NCBI GenBank assembly: GCA_025766275.1
Contig: JAFKAC010000223.1
Span: 1 to 56,902 of the forward strand
Direction of reading: 5' to 3'
DNA: 56,902 nucleotides
Origin: Lactarius indigo
Lineage: Eukaryota > Basidiomycota > Agaricomycetes > Russulales > Russulaceae
The notes under the pieces are model-generated. The model was not told the origin of the DNA. It made no database searches and was given only the letters and a program-made list of their open reading frames with translations. Position numbers and translations under genes: made by a program. Numbering within the stretch: the first letter of the stretch is position 1; each line of letters starts with the position of its first letter. Positions 11,065 through 23,186 of the stretch are shown piece after piece.

Positions 11065-12518
11065 ATGCATCCTTTCGGGGGGACCCCCACATGTCCAAGG
11101 TGCTCAAAGGCTGTATATGCTGCCGAGCAGGTGAGTTTTCTGGTTGTCAGCCTTCATCTTCCGTGTAGTAACGTGAAAACATTTTACGAATCCTTCAATA
11201 GGTGATGGGACCCGGTAGAAAAGTACGAGCGCATAACCTCTATTATCATACACCGCGCTGATGATATATCTTTCCTAGCTGTATCATAAAGTATGTTTCT
11301 AATTGACTGTTATAATAGGCCGTACTCATTGGTCTCCAGCCATGTCTCACGTGTACGAGCTGCGGTGTCCGATTAGACTCCTTCCGGCTGCTTGAACACG
11401 AGGAAGAAGTGCGTATGGTTTCAATCTAGACGGCTCTGGTCCGCTGATATACACCCGCGCCTAGCCATATTGGTATGGAGTCTAGAGAGAAGCTCTTTGT
11501 GAAGGTTTTCTGACCTCTTCACACAGTAAGAACTGCCACAGCAAGATGTTTGGGACTCGCGATCTACGTCAAGCCAACCTGCCTCATCACTCCGCAGACC
11601 CATCTGTATCGCCCTCCCGTGTAACGGAGACATCCCCCTCCCCAACCCAGCGTCTCAGAGCGAGCCCACCTTCGTCTCCACTTACGCCCCCTCCACAGAC
11701 CTCGGCCCGTAAAGGTACTGTGTTTCCCACGACTGTCGGCCGGAAAGACACCTCTGGGGATGCAACAAGTTCACCCGGACCGCTTCTTCGTCCTACCCGT
11801 GTCCTGAGCCCTACTCGGGGGAATTTTGTCATCACTAATACAGATCAAATGGACACTGTCGAAGACGCTGCGGAAGACGAAGGTGATGATCTACAGTTCA
11901 CGCCGTCACACACCGGACGCTCCGAAGGTGGTCTCCCCCGAACCGTGCCACTTGCCAGTACCCCCAAACGCGCAGATTCACCCACGAAGCGGCCAGCTCC
12001 TGCTACGATTGGTACTTCCACCCTAGGCCGTACGCTCTCCGTCGGTGGGAACGGAGGTCCTGGGACGCGCCGAATCGGACCGTTGGTCGCTAGCACGACC
12101 GGCACGCGTTATGGTGCAGCACTCACGGGTGAATTGCGTTCCACGCCTACGGGCGGTTCTACGCGGCAGTGGGGCAGTGTGACGCCTCAATGTCCACGCT
12201 GCAGCAAGAGCGTGTATTTCGCAGAGCAGGTGCGACTCGTCCATTAAATACTGGACCTCACCTAACTGGTTGTTTTCTAGGTAAAGGCAATTGGTAAGAC
12301 GTGGCACAAAGGATGTCTTCGTTGTTCGGAGTGCGGTACGTCCCTCGATTCAAGCCGCCTCACAGAGAAAGACGGGAACCCACTGTGCCATCGATGCTAC
12401 AATAAGGTCTGTATTACTCCGTGACCGGACTGTCACTTCACTGCTCACTCTTTTGGTGCTCTAGTTGCATGGCCCGGCCGGCAGCGGATACGCCTTGCTG
12501 GGGAAAGCTGGTGGCTGA
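11065..12518 (+). CDS. Two-LIM-domain cysteine-rich protein
   Basis: LIM domains are double zinc fingers that bind protein partners, often at actin structures. Eight exons: 11065-11130, 11202-11222, 11279-11290, 11340-11408, 11465-11472, 11527-12229, 12281-12406, 12465-12518; 352 aa. LIM1 (about 10-68) runs from CPRC through HKPCLTCTSC to YCKNCH; a Ser/Thr/Pro-rich linker of about 200 residues follows; LIM2 (about 282-334) runs from CPRC through HKGCLRCSEC to CHRC. The C-terminus is GPAGSGYALLGKAGG, a glycine-rich tail as in CRP-type proteins. LIM1 is assembled from exons of 21, 12, 69 and 8 nt; the 8-nt exon supplies PY and most of a zinc-ligand Cys codon. All phases agree. Confidence 0.9.
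11465..11472 (+). other. 8-nt microexon of the LIM gene
   Basis: CCATATTG is flanked by CCTAG and GTATGG. With the neighbouring exons it gives EEEPYC|KNC, restoring the third zinc-ligand pair of LIM1. Without it the acceptor at 11526 opens on a stop codon. Introns on either side are 56 and 54 nt. Confidence 0.8.
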
Positions 12519-12921
12519 AACATGGGGTGACACTGCATATGCACCGAAGGCAGAGACGATGTATGGCGTAATGTATGATGGCTCATGAAGTTTGTAGCAT
12601 TCTTTGCAGTACCATCTGTTGTGATTACGACCCCACCTGGCCTGACGAATCTTTGTTTTTTGTTCATCTTATATAGCCCTTGACCCAATAGAACGACGAG
12701 TAATAATTATTTACTGCTTCCGTTCATTTCTTTTCGTGATACGGAAGGTTGCAGTCTCTTAGATGATGCCACTGCACTGGGCACTCACAGTATGGAAGTA
12801 CAACGTTCAGAACTGATGGAAGGCCGAGCAGCTTAGTGCCAAAATTTGTCAACCTCGCATAACAGAATGCTTGTGAACGATTGCTCGGTGGATACAATTC
12901 AGTACACAAGTCGTGGATAGG
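12519..12921. other. Convergent intergenic region
   Basis: 403 bases between the LIM stop and the PPCDC stop. Only 3' flank sequence; no gene seen. Confidence 0.55.
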
Positions 12922-13733
12922 TCAACTGTTGCTTGGATCTCTGACAAGAGTAAATCTATCGACAACAGATGTGACGATGTCGCGCCATTCGACCATCGCG
13001 CCGACGCCAACGTCGCCGCACGCCAGACTCTTGGAAACAGGGCCAACGACATGGTACCCAATCACGTCCCGGACGGTCCGAATGTGATGTGCGGTCAGTG
13101 GGTGCTCGTACATGAGCGTGTTCATCGCAGGGTAAACGAATGTCGGCGTCGTCGGGGCTAATGCCCGTAACAGCGACGTCTTTTAGCGGTCGGTTGCGGT
13201 CGGGTCGAAAGGAGTTAAGGAAACTCGGCGCTTAGATGGGGAGGGCACTAGGTGCTTACTACGAGATTGTCGCAGATGCCGTTGGCGATCTTTGCGAGGG
13301 TGTTGGCGGAGCACGGTGCGATGAGCACGACGTCGGCCCAGCGGCGAAGCTCGATGTGCAGAATGGGGTCTCCGATGCGGTAGTCTGACTAAAAATCGGT
13401 TAGCAGGAGAGAGATGATGATGATGAAAACTCTGGAGACGGGGGCCGCACATCCCATTCGTCGTCGTCAGTCCACACACCCACTCCCAGATTACGAACTT
13501 CTGCCGGCTGGAAAAAGGTGAGAGATGGCTTGGTCGCTGCTACTTGCACGGACACGTTCTTGTACTATGCGCTCAGGGTGAATATATGCTTTTTTTGCAA
13601 GCTGGCTACAAACCTTGAGGAGCTCCCCCACTATGAGAGGTGCCTTGATAGACGCAACACTGCCCGTTGTGATGAGAAGAACATGTGTATGTCCTTCAAG
13701 CCTGTTTTCTGCTGCGGTGAAGTTCTTAGCCAT
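12922..13733 (-). CDS. Phosphopantothenoylcysteine decarboxylase (PPCDC, HAL3-type flavoprotein)
   Basis: FMN enzyme of coenzyme A synthesis that decarboxylates phosphopantothenoylcysteine to phosphopantetheine. Four exons: 13733-13614, 13558-13451, 13388-13260, 13179-12922; 204 aa. Key parts are present: the flavin-binding start HVLLITTGSVASIKAP, the catalytic His in HIELRRWADVV, APCSANTLAKIANG, the PAMNTLM motif and the active-site Cys in LACGDVGVGAM. The open frame continues upstream of the chosen start, but Met at 13733 matches the usual short leader before the flavin fold. There is no acidic tail, so this looks like the catalytic enzyme and not the Hal3/Vhs3 phosphatase-inhibitor type. 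Confidence 0.92.
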
Positions 13734-14970
13734 GCGCGGCGCAGCGAGGCTGGTGACCGGATCCACGGCTATTGGACTCCGGAGACCCGCACCGACTCGG
13801 TTGCACCAGTTGGTCTGACAACACAACACAAATGGCAACTTTGGCCTGAGTTCTTGCCACCATGAAAAGACCGATTCGTTGACCCTATCTGAATGCGCTC
13901 GACATTGGATTATTCGACTCGACTCTTTTGGACGAACGATCCACAGGAAATAGTATGACACGCCCTCAGGCTTGTGCTCAAGTTCTACCGCAATTTGGAC
14001 GTTGATGCGTTGATGAGACGAGAGCGGAGATGCTTGATGACTGGTGACCGTAGCGAAGTTGACATCTTCTCAAGCGCCCAAGATTGACTTCAGAATCGCA
14101 TCAACATGGGCAACGCAACGGTACACTCGGGTACCCCTGTGGCGGTACGCGACGTTGGTTGTCAACGCAAGGTCTAATTACTTGCCTGGATTAGCAAGTG
14201 CGCAAGACACTGAGACGAGCCGTCCTTGACACCTGTCGTCACCCATTCTAATTACTTGCTTGGCATCTTCGTCGTGTCTTTGGTACTGTAGAAAAAAGGT
14301 ACCTTTTCCTCTTCAAATTGCGCTTCCCCTGTGTCAGTTCGAGGTGAGCGAATGACTCGCCCATGTACATCTTCAGTCTTCCTAAACTGGCAGTGGCCGC
14401 TCCCTCTATGAGGTGCTGGCTCTGCTGGACCTCGATGGATGAATCGAGGATATTACGTCGCCTGTGACACCCTCGCGTCCTCACCCTGCGATTGCCAGTG
14501 GCCACGATTTTACGATCTTCCTACTAACTGTACATCGTGGGGCGACCGGCTCTCCTCTTCTTTGGTGTTAATTTATGGTACTGTCTTAGTCATTTGGCTT
14601 GCAGATGATATAGTATCGTTCTCAAAGTCCGGAAGGTGAACCTGCCATCCTGTCCCTGAACAGCTGATTGCGAAAGGTGCTGCCGCACCGCCAAGTGAGG
14701 CTGTCTTGGCCTCTGGTAGCTGCTGTCACATGTCTGAAAAAAAAATATGTACCAGTGGGATCACGAGGCAATAGAGCTACGATCGCTTCCGATCTAGCCG
14801 CCATACTCTCGTTGCTTGGAAATATCTGGCTGGGCACGGCCTCGTTCCCTGAAACTACACTGCCGCCCCATATATACTCGCCCCCACACGAACATCGAGA
14901 TGCTTGCGGTTTCTTTTCCCCTTTCCCCACACCCATTCTTTTAATATCCTTTCGCCCGGCAGTTCAAGTA
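13734..14970. other. Intergenic with promoter of DUF6533 gene A
   Basis: About 1.2 kb. The left part is the PPCDC promoter. The right part (14640-14970) resembles the upstream flanks of DUF6533 genes B and D: a GGCCTCTGGTAG block at 14709-14720 and a TATATA box at 14871-14876, about 95 bases before the start. No other gene seen. Confidence 0.5.
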
Positions 14971-16797
14971 ATGGCCACAGGAATATTCGATGCAACCGCC
15001 ACTGTTGTAACTCCCAGTGCGGGTGCACTGGCCGCAGATAATAACCTACGCGTTGCGTCGCTGACTATCGCTGCTTATGAGTATGTTGTCAATTGCAGAT
15101 CGCGACCTCTTGTGGGGACTCATACCCACCTAGTTATCTCCTCACCCTCCCTGCAGAATATCGGTTATATAAGTCCTCTAATCGGCGAAGGTGAGCAACT
15201 TTAATTCGTGTTTCGCGAGGTCCTCCTAACCGGGGCGCGTTGGCCACGGATAGCACGGGCCTTATGCTATTTGTTATTCTTCGGTGGGTCTTCTCACTTT
15301 GTTGATTGCATAACCTCCGGTTGCTCACATTCGATGCAGCTACTCAAGTATAATGGTATTGATAATCAGTAATGTGGGATTTTTTTACCACGGCTTCACT
15401 TCCAAAACCTGCGATCATTACTACATGGTTACCCCTGTATTCAAAGGCACGGGTTCAGTATACGCTACATCGGCACTCGTGACTGACCGATCTGACAGTG
15501 GTCCAAATGATGACGTCCCAAGCAATCCTGGCTATTCGGTGAGTAATGGTTCACTGTACTGCTTTCGTCTCGAGTCTGAGGTGAGCCCTAGGACGTATGG
15601 TATTTCCCAGCGCACTCCATGGGTAGGCTGGACCCTTCTATCGTCATATACTCTGGCTGCTGGGGTCCGTTGTCCTCTTCTTCGATACGATGTTTCCCGT
15701 TCTGATTTGAAGCAGTTCCAATGGTTTTCCTGTCTATATGCCCGGATTCGTGAGTCAGGAAAGCCTTTCTCCAGACGTCATCACTGACCTTGCGGACATT
15801 GCTTCATCTAGCTTTGATGATAGACGTGAGTGCAACCGTTAGCGTTCTCGCGCGCGGGTGATTGAAGTCCGATGCTTATTACCCACATCAGGGAAAGTAC
15901 GTACCATTCGCGAATGCTAAAGTCCAGCCCTTCTTGACAAGACGATAAGTTGTACAGTCGCCAGCGCCCATCCTGACAGTCCGGTCTCTACCTGGTCGTT
16001 TTACTTGGTAGCGATGTTATTCGATTGTCTTACCTTGTCGATCTCTACATTCTACCTTATAAAGGTCAAGGCTGTAACATCTGGGTAAGCCATCCCCCTA
16101 TAACATTTACTGTCACGCCAGGCCTGCTACTGACTCAACTCAGTAGTACCTCCCAGCTCTGCAAAATGTAAGTCGCTTTTGGAAATTATCCAAAAAAGTT
16201 CTTACTGTGAAGCAAGTTTGCTGTATGATGGTATCGGATATTTCGTCGCACTGACGCGTATGTTCTTCCCGTCGATTTGTCGTATACAGCTGACCGCTTT
16301 CTGCGCAGTCACGAATGCGGCGAACATAATGTTGTATAGGGGCGTCCACCATGTCATTCAAACCACCGGGTATTTCCCTATTCTTGCTTCACGTCTTCCC
16401 CACAGACCTTACGGTATCGTGTTGGTCCTAGCGCATCGTTTGAATATGCGGTCACGTGGATCATGAGTCAACGGATTCTTATCCATCCTCGTAGTACGTA
16501 AACTATAGCTCGAACGTCGCGTGGTTGCTGAGGGTGTTACCAGGCGCCAGGACAGATCAGACGTCAGTCGTTTTGTCCCAGTTACCAAGTTCCCGCGCGG
16601 TCACGTCCGCCTTGCGCTTCGATAAGGGGTCAAAACACCCAACAAATGCCGAACAAGGTGACTCGCCAGAGGACGAGTGCGGCAACACGGAGAGCGACTT
16701 TGATCTCCAGGTACGCATTGACAAGTCGGTAGTGGTGGATGCTAGAGCACAAGACGAGTGTTCCAAAGACAAAGACCTTTTTTGGGACCGGGTTTAG
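14971..16797 (+). CDS. DUF6533 seven-helix membrane protein, copy A
   Basis: Function unknown; DUF6533 proteins are a large basidiomycete membrane family. Fifteen exons read in phase (14971-15080, 15134-15190, 15254-15283, 15340-15446, 15499-15538, 15592-15664, 15713-15749, 15812-15825, 15892-15896, 15950-16084, 16144-16167, 16217-16257, 16309-16369, 16432-16497, 16533-16797), 354 aa. The N-terminal domain shows the family core AAYDYLLTLPAEYRLYK and FVILRYSS. I count about seven hydrophobic segments, ending at YAVTWIMSQRILIH, then a polar 90-residue tail. Exons 8 and 9 are 14 and 5 nt. Intron 4 has a GC donor (AAAG|GCACGG) where the other three copies have GT. The last intron seems to use a different donor-acceptor pair from copy B. 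No frameshift or stop. Confidence 0.85.
15892..15896 (+). other. 5-nt microexon, DUF6533 copy A
   Basis: GGAAA between a CATCAG acceptor and a GTACGT donor. Joined to TTGT of the next exon it codes Gly-Asn-Cys, and the phase of the whole 15-exon model depends on it. Confidence 0.75.
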
Positions 16798-17290
16798 TCT
16801 CATCATAGCTGGATGGTTCACGGGAGTCTGGCACTGGCACGCTGTCCTGCTGCGTCGAGGCAGGCCGAGTACCAAAGGTGTACAGTCATCTGGTCGGCAG
16901 ACATTATTACGAGAATGTGGGCCTAGTCACAGTTGCAGCCTTGTCGTGTAGCGTTGTACTGTAGATGTGTACGATCGTTAACGCGATCATATTCCTTGTT
17001 CCTGGTATTGTATGACAGACGGTGATACCTGCAAACTTGGAGATGTCGATGAATTACGACTGGGACTGGAGGTGCGTGAAGTCAACCCTTTACCTCTACC
17101 ATCGCGGCAATGACACGTCACTCTGGACTTTGGGGTATGTACAGCACCTTAATCGTAACGGGAGTTGGCCGGGGCGTTAATCAAACCCTGACCTGGAAGC
17201 CGCGGGGTCGAGGCGAATGCGAACAGGGCGGAATTGTATGTCCGGCCATCGCAATACGAATCGTCTAGCGGGTTTGCGGCTGTTCGTATA
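16798..17290 (+). repeat. Shared 3' flanking module of DUF6533 genes (copy A)
   Basis: About 500 bases after the stop are clearly similar to the 3' flanks of copies B and C. Examples are the words around CAGTCATCTGGTCGG, AATCGTAACGGGAGTTGGCC and CCGGCCATCGCAATACGAAT. No common open frame is kept, so this is either a long 3' UTR or simply part of the duplicated unit. Confidence 0.65.
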
Positions 17291-18909
17291 TGTGCCAGCG
17301 AATATTGGCAGGCCCAGGCCCGGGAAAAGCACATGACATACATGACCTCTCAAATTCCCGAATTGGGGAAATGATCGGAGCGTGGGCCTGGTCCAAAGTT
17401 ACGCGGTATAGGCCTATTCCAAGGTATCTGGAAACGTTGATGGAACCCACAATTTGGAACTCTACTCTTGGAGCTGATGGTAGATATTCTCTTGGATATT
17501 CTGTTCTTGGGGAAGTACGCTGAGTCAGCCGACCACCACGTGGCTCCTACCCCATGATAGCAACCAACTCGCAGGTGCAGATCAGGGATTTGCAGTTGGG
17601 TGCCAGTCGATTTCGGTCAGCTCTGCCCCACAGCATAGAGGCACGCTCATAGGGCGATGGGCCTAAACTAGCAGGCAGTTCGGTGAGAGTGATATTTCCA
17701 AATGCTGTAGAAGTGGTTCGCGACCTCGTCCATGACCTCGTCACGATTCCACGGTAGCAAACTCCGCCCGCGATCCATACGCCATCAGATCCATCAGTCT
17801 CGGGACAAATCCAGCATTGATCGAATTATGCGAAACCGCGGGTCTTCCCTCATGTCAAATATGTGCGACGCGGCGGAGGAACCCATTCTGTATGTGGGGT
17901 CGAAGTTCTTGTTCTTTCTTTGGTGTGTTTAATCTCACCAGGGCAGGCGCCGGCCACGCAGAGCCCCTCTAAAATGGCAGGCGTGGAGGCACGGGCTGCG
18001 TGGCACAACTTGAAGGATGCACTCGGGAGTCGGGACGGACTCGGAACAAGGTATGTTTTGACTTCTCCAGCAGCCGAGGATGAGGCTGGGTTGCGCCTAG
18101 CGGCGACGGCAACAGCGCAGCACTACAGTAAGAACAAGCCGAACAAGTCAAAAAGTGAACCGGTGAAACAACAAGGTGCTCGCTCAATCTCACAAAAAAC
18201 CACTTGGTCAGCTAGTCCGGGGAAGAAAGGCAATTGTATCGACCGGATAACGATTCGCGGGCCCATCGAGTCTTTTGATTCGACGGCGAAACTGCACAAC
18301 AAGACACCCGGTGGTAACCTGCTCAGCATACGTGTTGAGAGAATTTACAATTGGGCGAGCTAGGCCGCTATGTGGCGGACCCCACTTTAGTGTATAATTA
18401 GGCATTCGGCGAACTCGGAAAAGGCAACGACTCGGACATTTGGACAAGATTTAGCTGGCGGTGATCTGAGGCGATCGACAGGTCGTTGAAAGGTCCATTG
18501 GTGCGTAAGCAGCCATCACTTCGCCAACTACTTACTGAACTAGGTCCTCCTTTCCGAGTCGGCAGAGCGAGTACTGTTTCAACTCCAGATATCATAGAGA
18601 CATCAAGTGCCCATAATGGCACAGAGAGAGGCGCCTATCGATTCAAGTTTTAATGAGCGTGAGACTATATAGACGGCCCGTGGCGTGTTAGAATCTGGGT
18701 CAATGGACGAAGCGATGAAGTTCTATAAAAAAACTGGTATCCCCCGTCTGGATGGCGACTCGATATAGTCCACAATCACCCATTCAAACCTGGTCCGACC
18801 TCGGACATGAATTAATATATAATATTAATTCTTTACGCACTACCAATCTAGTCCATCTCTTGCTTCACCTCTACACACACACCTCTTCCCCATCGTTTCT
18901 CAATTTAGA
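17291..18909. other. Accessory region, no gene recognised
   Basis: About 1.6 kb. A 166-residue open frame (17863-18363, +) has no family I recognise and no clear promoter. Before 18909 there is an AT-rich dyad (18808-18832), a CT-rich run and a CAATTTAG leader, which look like a promoter for the small frame at 18910. Confidence 0.35.
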
Positions 18910-19020
18910 ATGACCGGATCTGGCTCGTCTGGCCTCAACTCGAACTCAACAGGCAAAAATTATGTGCCCCCTCAGAATTCTCTTCCGCAAACGTACGCCA
19001 ACGGCCTCCTGCAGCCATAG
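18910..19020 (+). CDS. Possible 36-residue peptide
   Basis: ATG to TAG, 36 aa, starting MTGSGSSGLNSNSTG and rich in Ser, Gly and Asn. What favours a gene is the context: an AT-rich TATA-like box about 80 bases upstream, a long pyrimidine-rich leader and a good start context. It has no CaaX end, so it is not a mating pheromone precursor, and no signal peptide. It might be the first exon of a longer Ser/Gly/Asn-rich protein. Low confidence. Confidence 0.25.
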   Translation: MTGSGSSGLNSNSTGKNYVPPQNSLPQTYANGLLQP

Positions 19021-20849
19021 ACGCCTCTTCTTCTACTGCGGATGGTGCCAGGGTACCCAGAAAATGGGCGAGGCAAACGATCAATTGTATGCGGCAAATC
19101 ACCATTAATCACCGCCTATATTAATTAAAGCCTCGTTGCAACTGTATGCTGGCTTCCTAAGTGGTAGCCCGTTTCTTTAAAGTTCTCTCTGAGCTTCGTT
19201 TATTTACGTACGACTCGGGGGCACCTCCCGTGGACTATCGTGTTTCGTAAATGTAGTGGACCATATACTACGACCGGTCTGTACTAATTCTGTTATGTAC
19301 TCCGGAATACAAATGGATCCAAAAAAAAAAACCGATCAATCGTAGTCGATGTCCATTTGGGGACACTCAGATGCGGTATTTATTTCGGGTCCCGCCCCCG
19401 TATTCGTAGCCTCCATTCCACTACTCTAGGGTGTTGCCCTGCTCACTGTGCAAACTAGGGGTGCGCGTCGTTTTCCTGCTAATCCAGTCCCTCTTGGTCA
19501 CCTCTCTTCCGCCTCATTCATACCATAAACGGCACTCTCTGATGGCGATACGCAGGCGTATTAGTAGCTGCGTCCTATTATCAAGATCAGGACAGGCCAT
19601 CACCAACGTGGCAACCACTGGCATACTCAAGGGACTCAAGGGAAATGGCCTAAAGCGTGTCTCGTTTACTTTCTTGGCATCTCTCCTCTACATGAGACAA
19701 TCTCGCATGCAGCCTAGTGACCATGCAACGTAATCGCTGCTTTCTAAAACTTCGTCAAGCGCTGACCCTCCGATCCAACCCATCACCTCGCCTCCCATCA
19801 AAAACCTTTCTTTCCTATCCCTCAGGACCTTTCGAAATCAGACTTTCCCAGGCAGGACATGGACCGGGGTACTCGCAGGCGACCGAACTAGGCCATATTC
19901 TATGCCACATGCACTGTCTCTCACCTATCATCTGTATGTTCCTTCGTGGAACGGTCTTAATAAATCATACCTGTTTCTTCGTACGTGTTCCGGTACCACT
20001 TACTACTACAAGAGATCGGAGATACCAATGCACTTGAAATGTCCCTGCGATGACTTCCGAATCAGTACCTGTTGTCCCCCACAATGTAGACTTGGACCTG
20101 CGCAGGGACCTCCCACGAGAGTTCATAATCAGAGATTTCATCGATATTTACTTCAAGTACTGCAGCTGGGTATCGCCACGTGAACCACCACACATTTACT
20201 TTTGTGACTGTTAAAATCTGACGCTGGAGCAGACCGCATTGTTCTCGCACTTGTTTGCATGATCGTGGCAGTCACAACCCATCTTTTTCTAGTGGTACAC
20301 GAGCTAATTTCTGCCCTACCACCTAGAGTTGAAGTATTAAAGAACTCGGATCACGATTCTACGATGGCATTGCAGTATCGAGATGCATACGTCTCGCGCT
20401 CCAAAGCATACAAGTGGAAAACCCCACATACACGATCTTGTTGAGTTGCTTCTCATCCGGTGTCTACCCCATACTCTCAAAAGTTGATAGCGAAGAGATC
20501 TGGTGTCTCAAAGGGGTGTCAGTGAGTAACGACACTACTGTGAACCTTCAGCCCGTCGTCCGGTGATCCTGGAAAGGAGGCGATGCCGTCATATGTTGTG
20601 GGACGCCGACGATGGGCGTGGTGCATTGTGCATCATCCTTTTTGATCGGTATGTCCACAAAGAAGATTTAGAGTCCCTTCTGATTCTGATTCTGATTGAC
20701 CCACTGTAGTTGTTAGGCATTTATATTTAGGTCACGACTGCTTCCTACTGGCTTCCTATCATTTAAATTTTGATACACTATTACTGTTGCATTGCGAGAC
20801 TACATCATAGGATGATCCATACAACTAGTACCTTCTGGGTCTTGTCTTG
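19021..20849. other. Accessory region, no gene recognised
   Basis: About 1.8 kb. Contains an A-run at 19320 and a short TTCTGA-type tandem near 20680. The open frames are short, with no detectable splice logic. Confidence 0.35.
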
Positions 20850-21700
20850 CAGGAGTCTCCGAGAATGGCGGTACACACTTCCGACGAATTGGACTTAGGC
20901 GACTACATTCTCATCAGGTCCCCTGAAACATCTAGACGACGCAACAGCGAACAGAGCATTGTTATTCGCACCGCGTTCCAACACACTCGCGTCGCCATGC
21001 GCAGGTCATGTACGGGTTACACGCACGGGCAACTCGGAGCCTCGGAAGTTCCATCAAACTACGGATAAGTTCGTCGCGCTCTCCGTACAGGCTCGTTCCG
21101 AAACTTGAAATTCGGTCACAAGCACGCGGCCGCGCTCGCTGTGTCTGATCACATTCGCAAGGGCCGGCTCCACTGCTTTCATGTCTCCACGCAAATGCGC
21201 TCCGTGCGGTCATGACTTTGGAATATTGTTGTGGAGATCCTCTAGTATGCTTACCCTTCTCTATACGGAACCTTTCTTTGAAGACTTACCTAGTGACGAT
21301 CGAGCCTTCCGGCAGTTTGGTGTTTGGGTGTTTCGCCAAATACGACCCAGGAGTCTTTTGACGGCGATGGGGTCATCACCCTGTCCCCAGTCTTGGCTCT
21401 TCTCTGAATTTGCTCTCCCTCTCCACTGCCAACCCCATATTCGATTCTCAGCCAGCTGACGACAACCTCCTAGCTAAATCCAATAGTTTAACTGAGAAAG
21501 GTGGGGAATAGCTCACTTAACCACATGAGCCTGTCTGTCGGTACAAGCTCTAGCTGTATCAGTGCATCTTGGCCCCACCTCGGCAGCGCCGGAAACACTT
21601 CACTGATGTTAAGATACACGCTCTTATACACGGCAGTCAGGTAGCCCGCCTCGGGAATACACGAATGGCTAGCGTGTAATAGTATTCTTGCTTATCGTTC
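20850..21700 (+). pseudogene. Unrecognised gene X, left copy (inverted duplicate)
   Basis: Similar along most of its length to the reverse complement of about 29150-30060. Shared protein-level stretch: ASPCAGHVRVTRTG here and ASPCAGHIRVTDTA there. Shared DNA blocks include CCTGTCCCCAGTCTT and the region around GTATCAGTGC. Relative to the right copy it lacks some 200 bases in the middle. Stops interrupt the shared frame, for example after LSVQARSET. I do not recognise the family. It is likely a remnant. Confidence 0.5.
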
Positions 21701-21799
21701 GGGGATACTGTATCACAATTGAGCCCTCTTAGCGCCCTTCGTTCTTTGGTCACAGTATATTTAAAGTGGGTTCTATTCGTACGTTGGAACTAGACACGG

Positions 21800-22030
21800 G
21801 TCCTTGCTACGAGAGCCTAGACTAATCCGAGACAGGCTTGGAGTACGTGCGCAAATGCGGGCCCTTGGATACCGATACAAAATACTCCACAGGACCACAG
21901 CAATCAGGTCTCCAGACCTACAGGACTTCCTTCAGCAACCACTGCCAGTGGCAAGTAACATAGGATATAATCCAAACCTTTTCGCGTCCAAATTCACATC
22001 AAACCGACGGAAAACGGCCGCGCCATTGTA
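21800..22030 (-). pseudogene. Cytochrome P450 3'-end fragment
   Basis: On the minus strand this matches the last part of the P450 at 26755-28726: the end of its exon 8 (VFRRFDV, LDAKR), the last intron, the final exon and about 40 bases of 3' flank. Similarity stops near 22030, before the heme-binding loop. Heme loop, K-helix and everything upstream are absent, so it cannot be functional. Confidence 0.75.
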
Positions 22031-23186
22031 ACAAATGTCGGGATTCTACCGTAAATACTAATAGCAGCCTTACAAGCTACGATGTAGATGCGTACTCGGG
22101 CTAGCTGCGGGTGAAAAAAAAAACAGTGTATCGTCTGAGTGTAGAGTTCAAGCTCCGAATTGCGTGCTCGTGCTCTTGTCAAGTTCTATCAAGATCGGCA
22201 TTTCTAAAAAATCTGCCGAACGTTGAATGTCACGGTCAGAATCCCAGTGAATAAAAAGGGGTGCTCAATCGCATTCAAAATTTCGGAAAATTTCAGGAAT
22301 CTGACTCATTTTCTCGCTGAGTTTTCAATGAGATTAAAATTACAGACCATCTTCATTCGGATTCATTTCCCGCTCAATCTCCTTGGATCGCATCGCATAA
22401 ACAGCTGGCGAGAAAACGACAGACTCAAACGCACTCGTACTCCACGGTTTGTTCTGTTAACGTTTACTTTTGGAGCAGTACAAATAATGGGCAAAGCCAG
22501 CCACAGCAGGTCCCGAGGTAGGTCCCAATACATTTCTGCTGTAAATTGTTACATAGTGGCAATATATGGTTATGTGGTGCTGTGAGCCATGCATGGTACA
22601 CGAGCAGCCAAACAAGTTAAGCCCCATACAGCTATTTTTTTCACTGTTTATCCCGCTCCATAAACGCAGCTCCAAAAATAAACAGAACATTTCTAGCGCG
22701 TGGTTGGGTTTCATTTCCCAAGGTCATTTCCGGCGAGTTCTTCGCCAGCTGTATGTTGTTGGCAATTGTCATAAGTGGCGCGTGGAATGGCTCGCTGATA
22801 GCGCTATCTTCGTTGATAGAAGCTCTCAAGGCGGGATTCTACGAAGGGAATTTCCGAGCGGGGGTGAATTCATAAGGCAAATCATACTGCAAGATGCCGG
22901 TTAGAAGAGACGTGACCACTCGCGCCACGTACTCGCCCCATTGAAGATTGTAGAGGTTTGCGGCGGTAGCCTCAACCACCCTAAATTACCCTGACAGACG
23001 TGGCAAGCGGACCAATGTGAGATTAACTGTGCTAGACCGTTTCTTGCGGATGTGGCGGCCGCGTGTATTCGCAGTGTACTCAGTGTACTATGACAGGACC
23101 AATCTTTGAGAAAAGCGCTGTAGGCTGGATCCAAAAAAAAAAAAAAAAAGAGCGCTGGGCGGTCTACACTACGACTTAACAGTGTC
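22031..23186. other. Region between the two P450 fragments
   Basis: About 1.15 kb separating the inverted 3' piece from the direct 5' piece. No gene seen. It holds a 17-base A run at 23133-23149; this run and a short stretch before it are flanked by two copies of AGCGCTG (23114-23120, 23151-23157). Confidence 0.35.

Noticed and set aside
17863..18363. A 166-residue frame as a real gene.
   Set aside because: It has no recognisable motif, an uneven composition and no supporting promoter or splice signal; left as unassigned sequence.
18910..19020. Mating pheromone precursor.
   Set aside because: The 36-residue frame has no C-terminal CaaX box and no typical pheromone processing site.
23114..23157. 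A-tailed retroposed insert (17 A's) with AGCGCTG target duplication.
   Set aside because: The piece between the repeats is under 35 bases and the repeat contains a palindrome (AGCGCT), so chance is likely.
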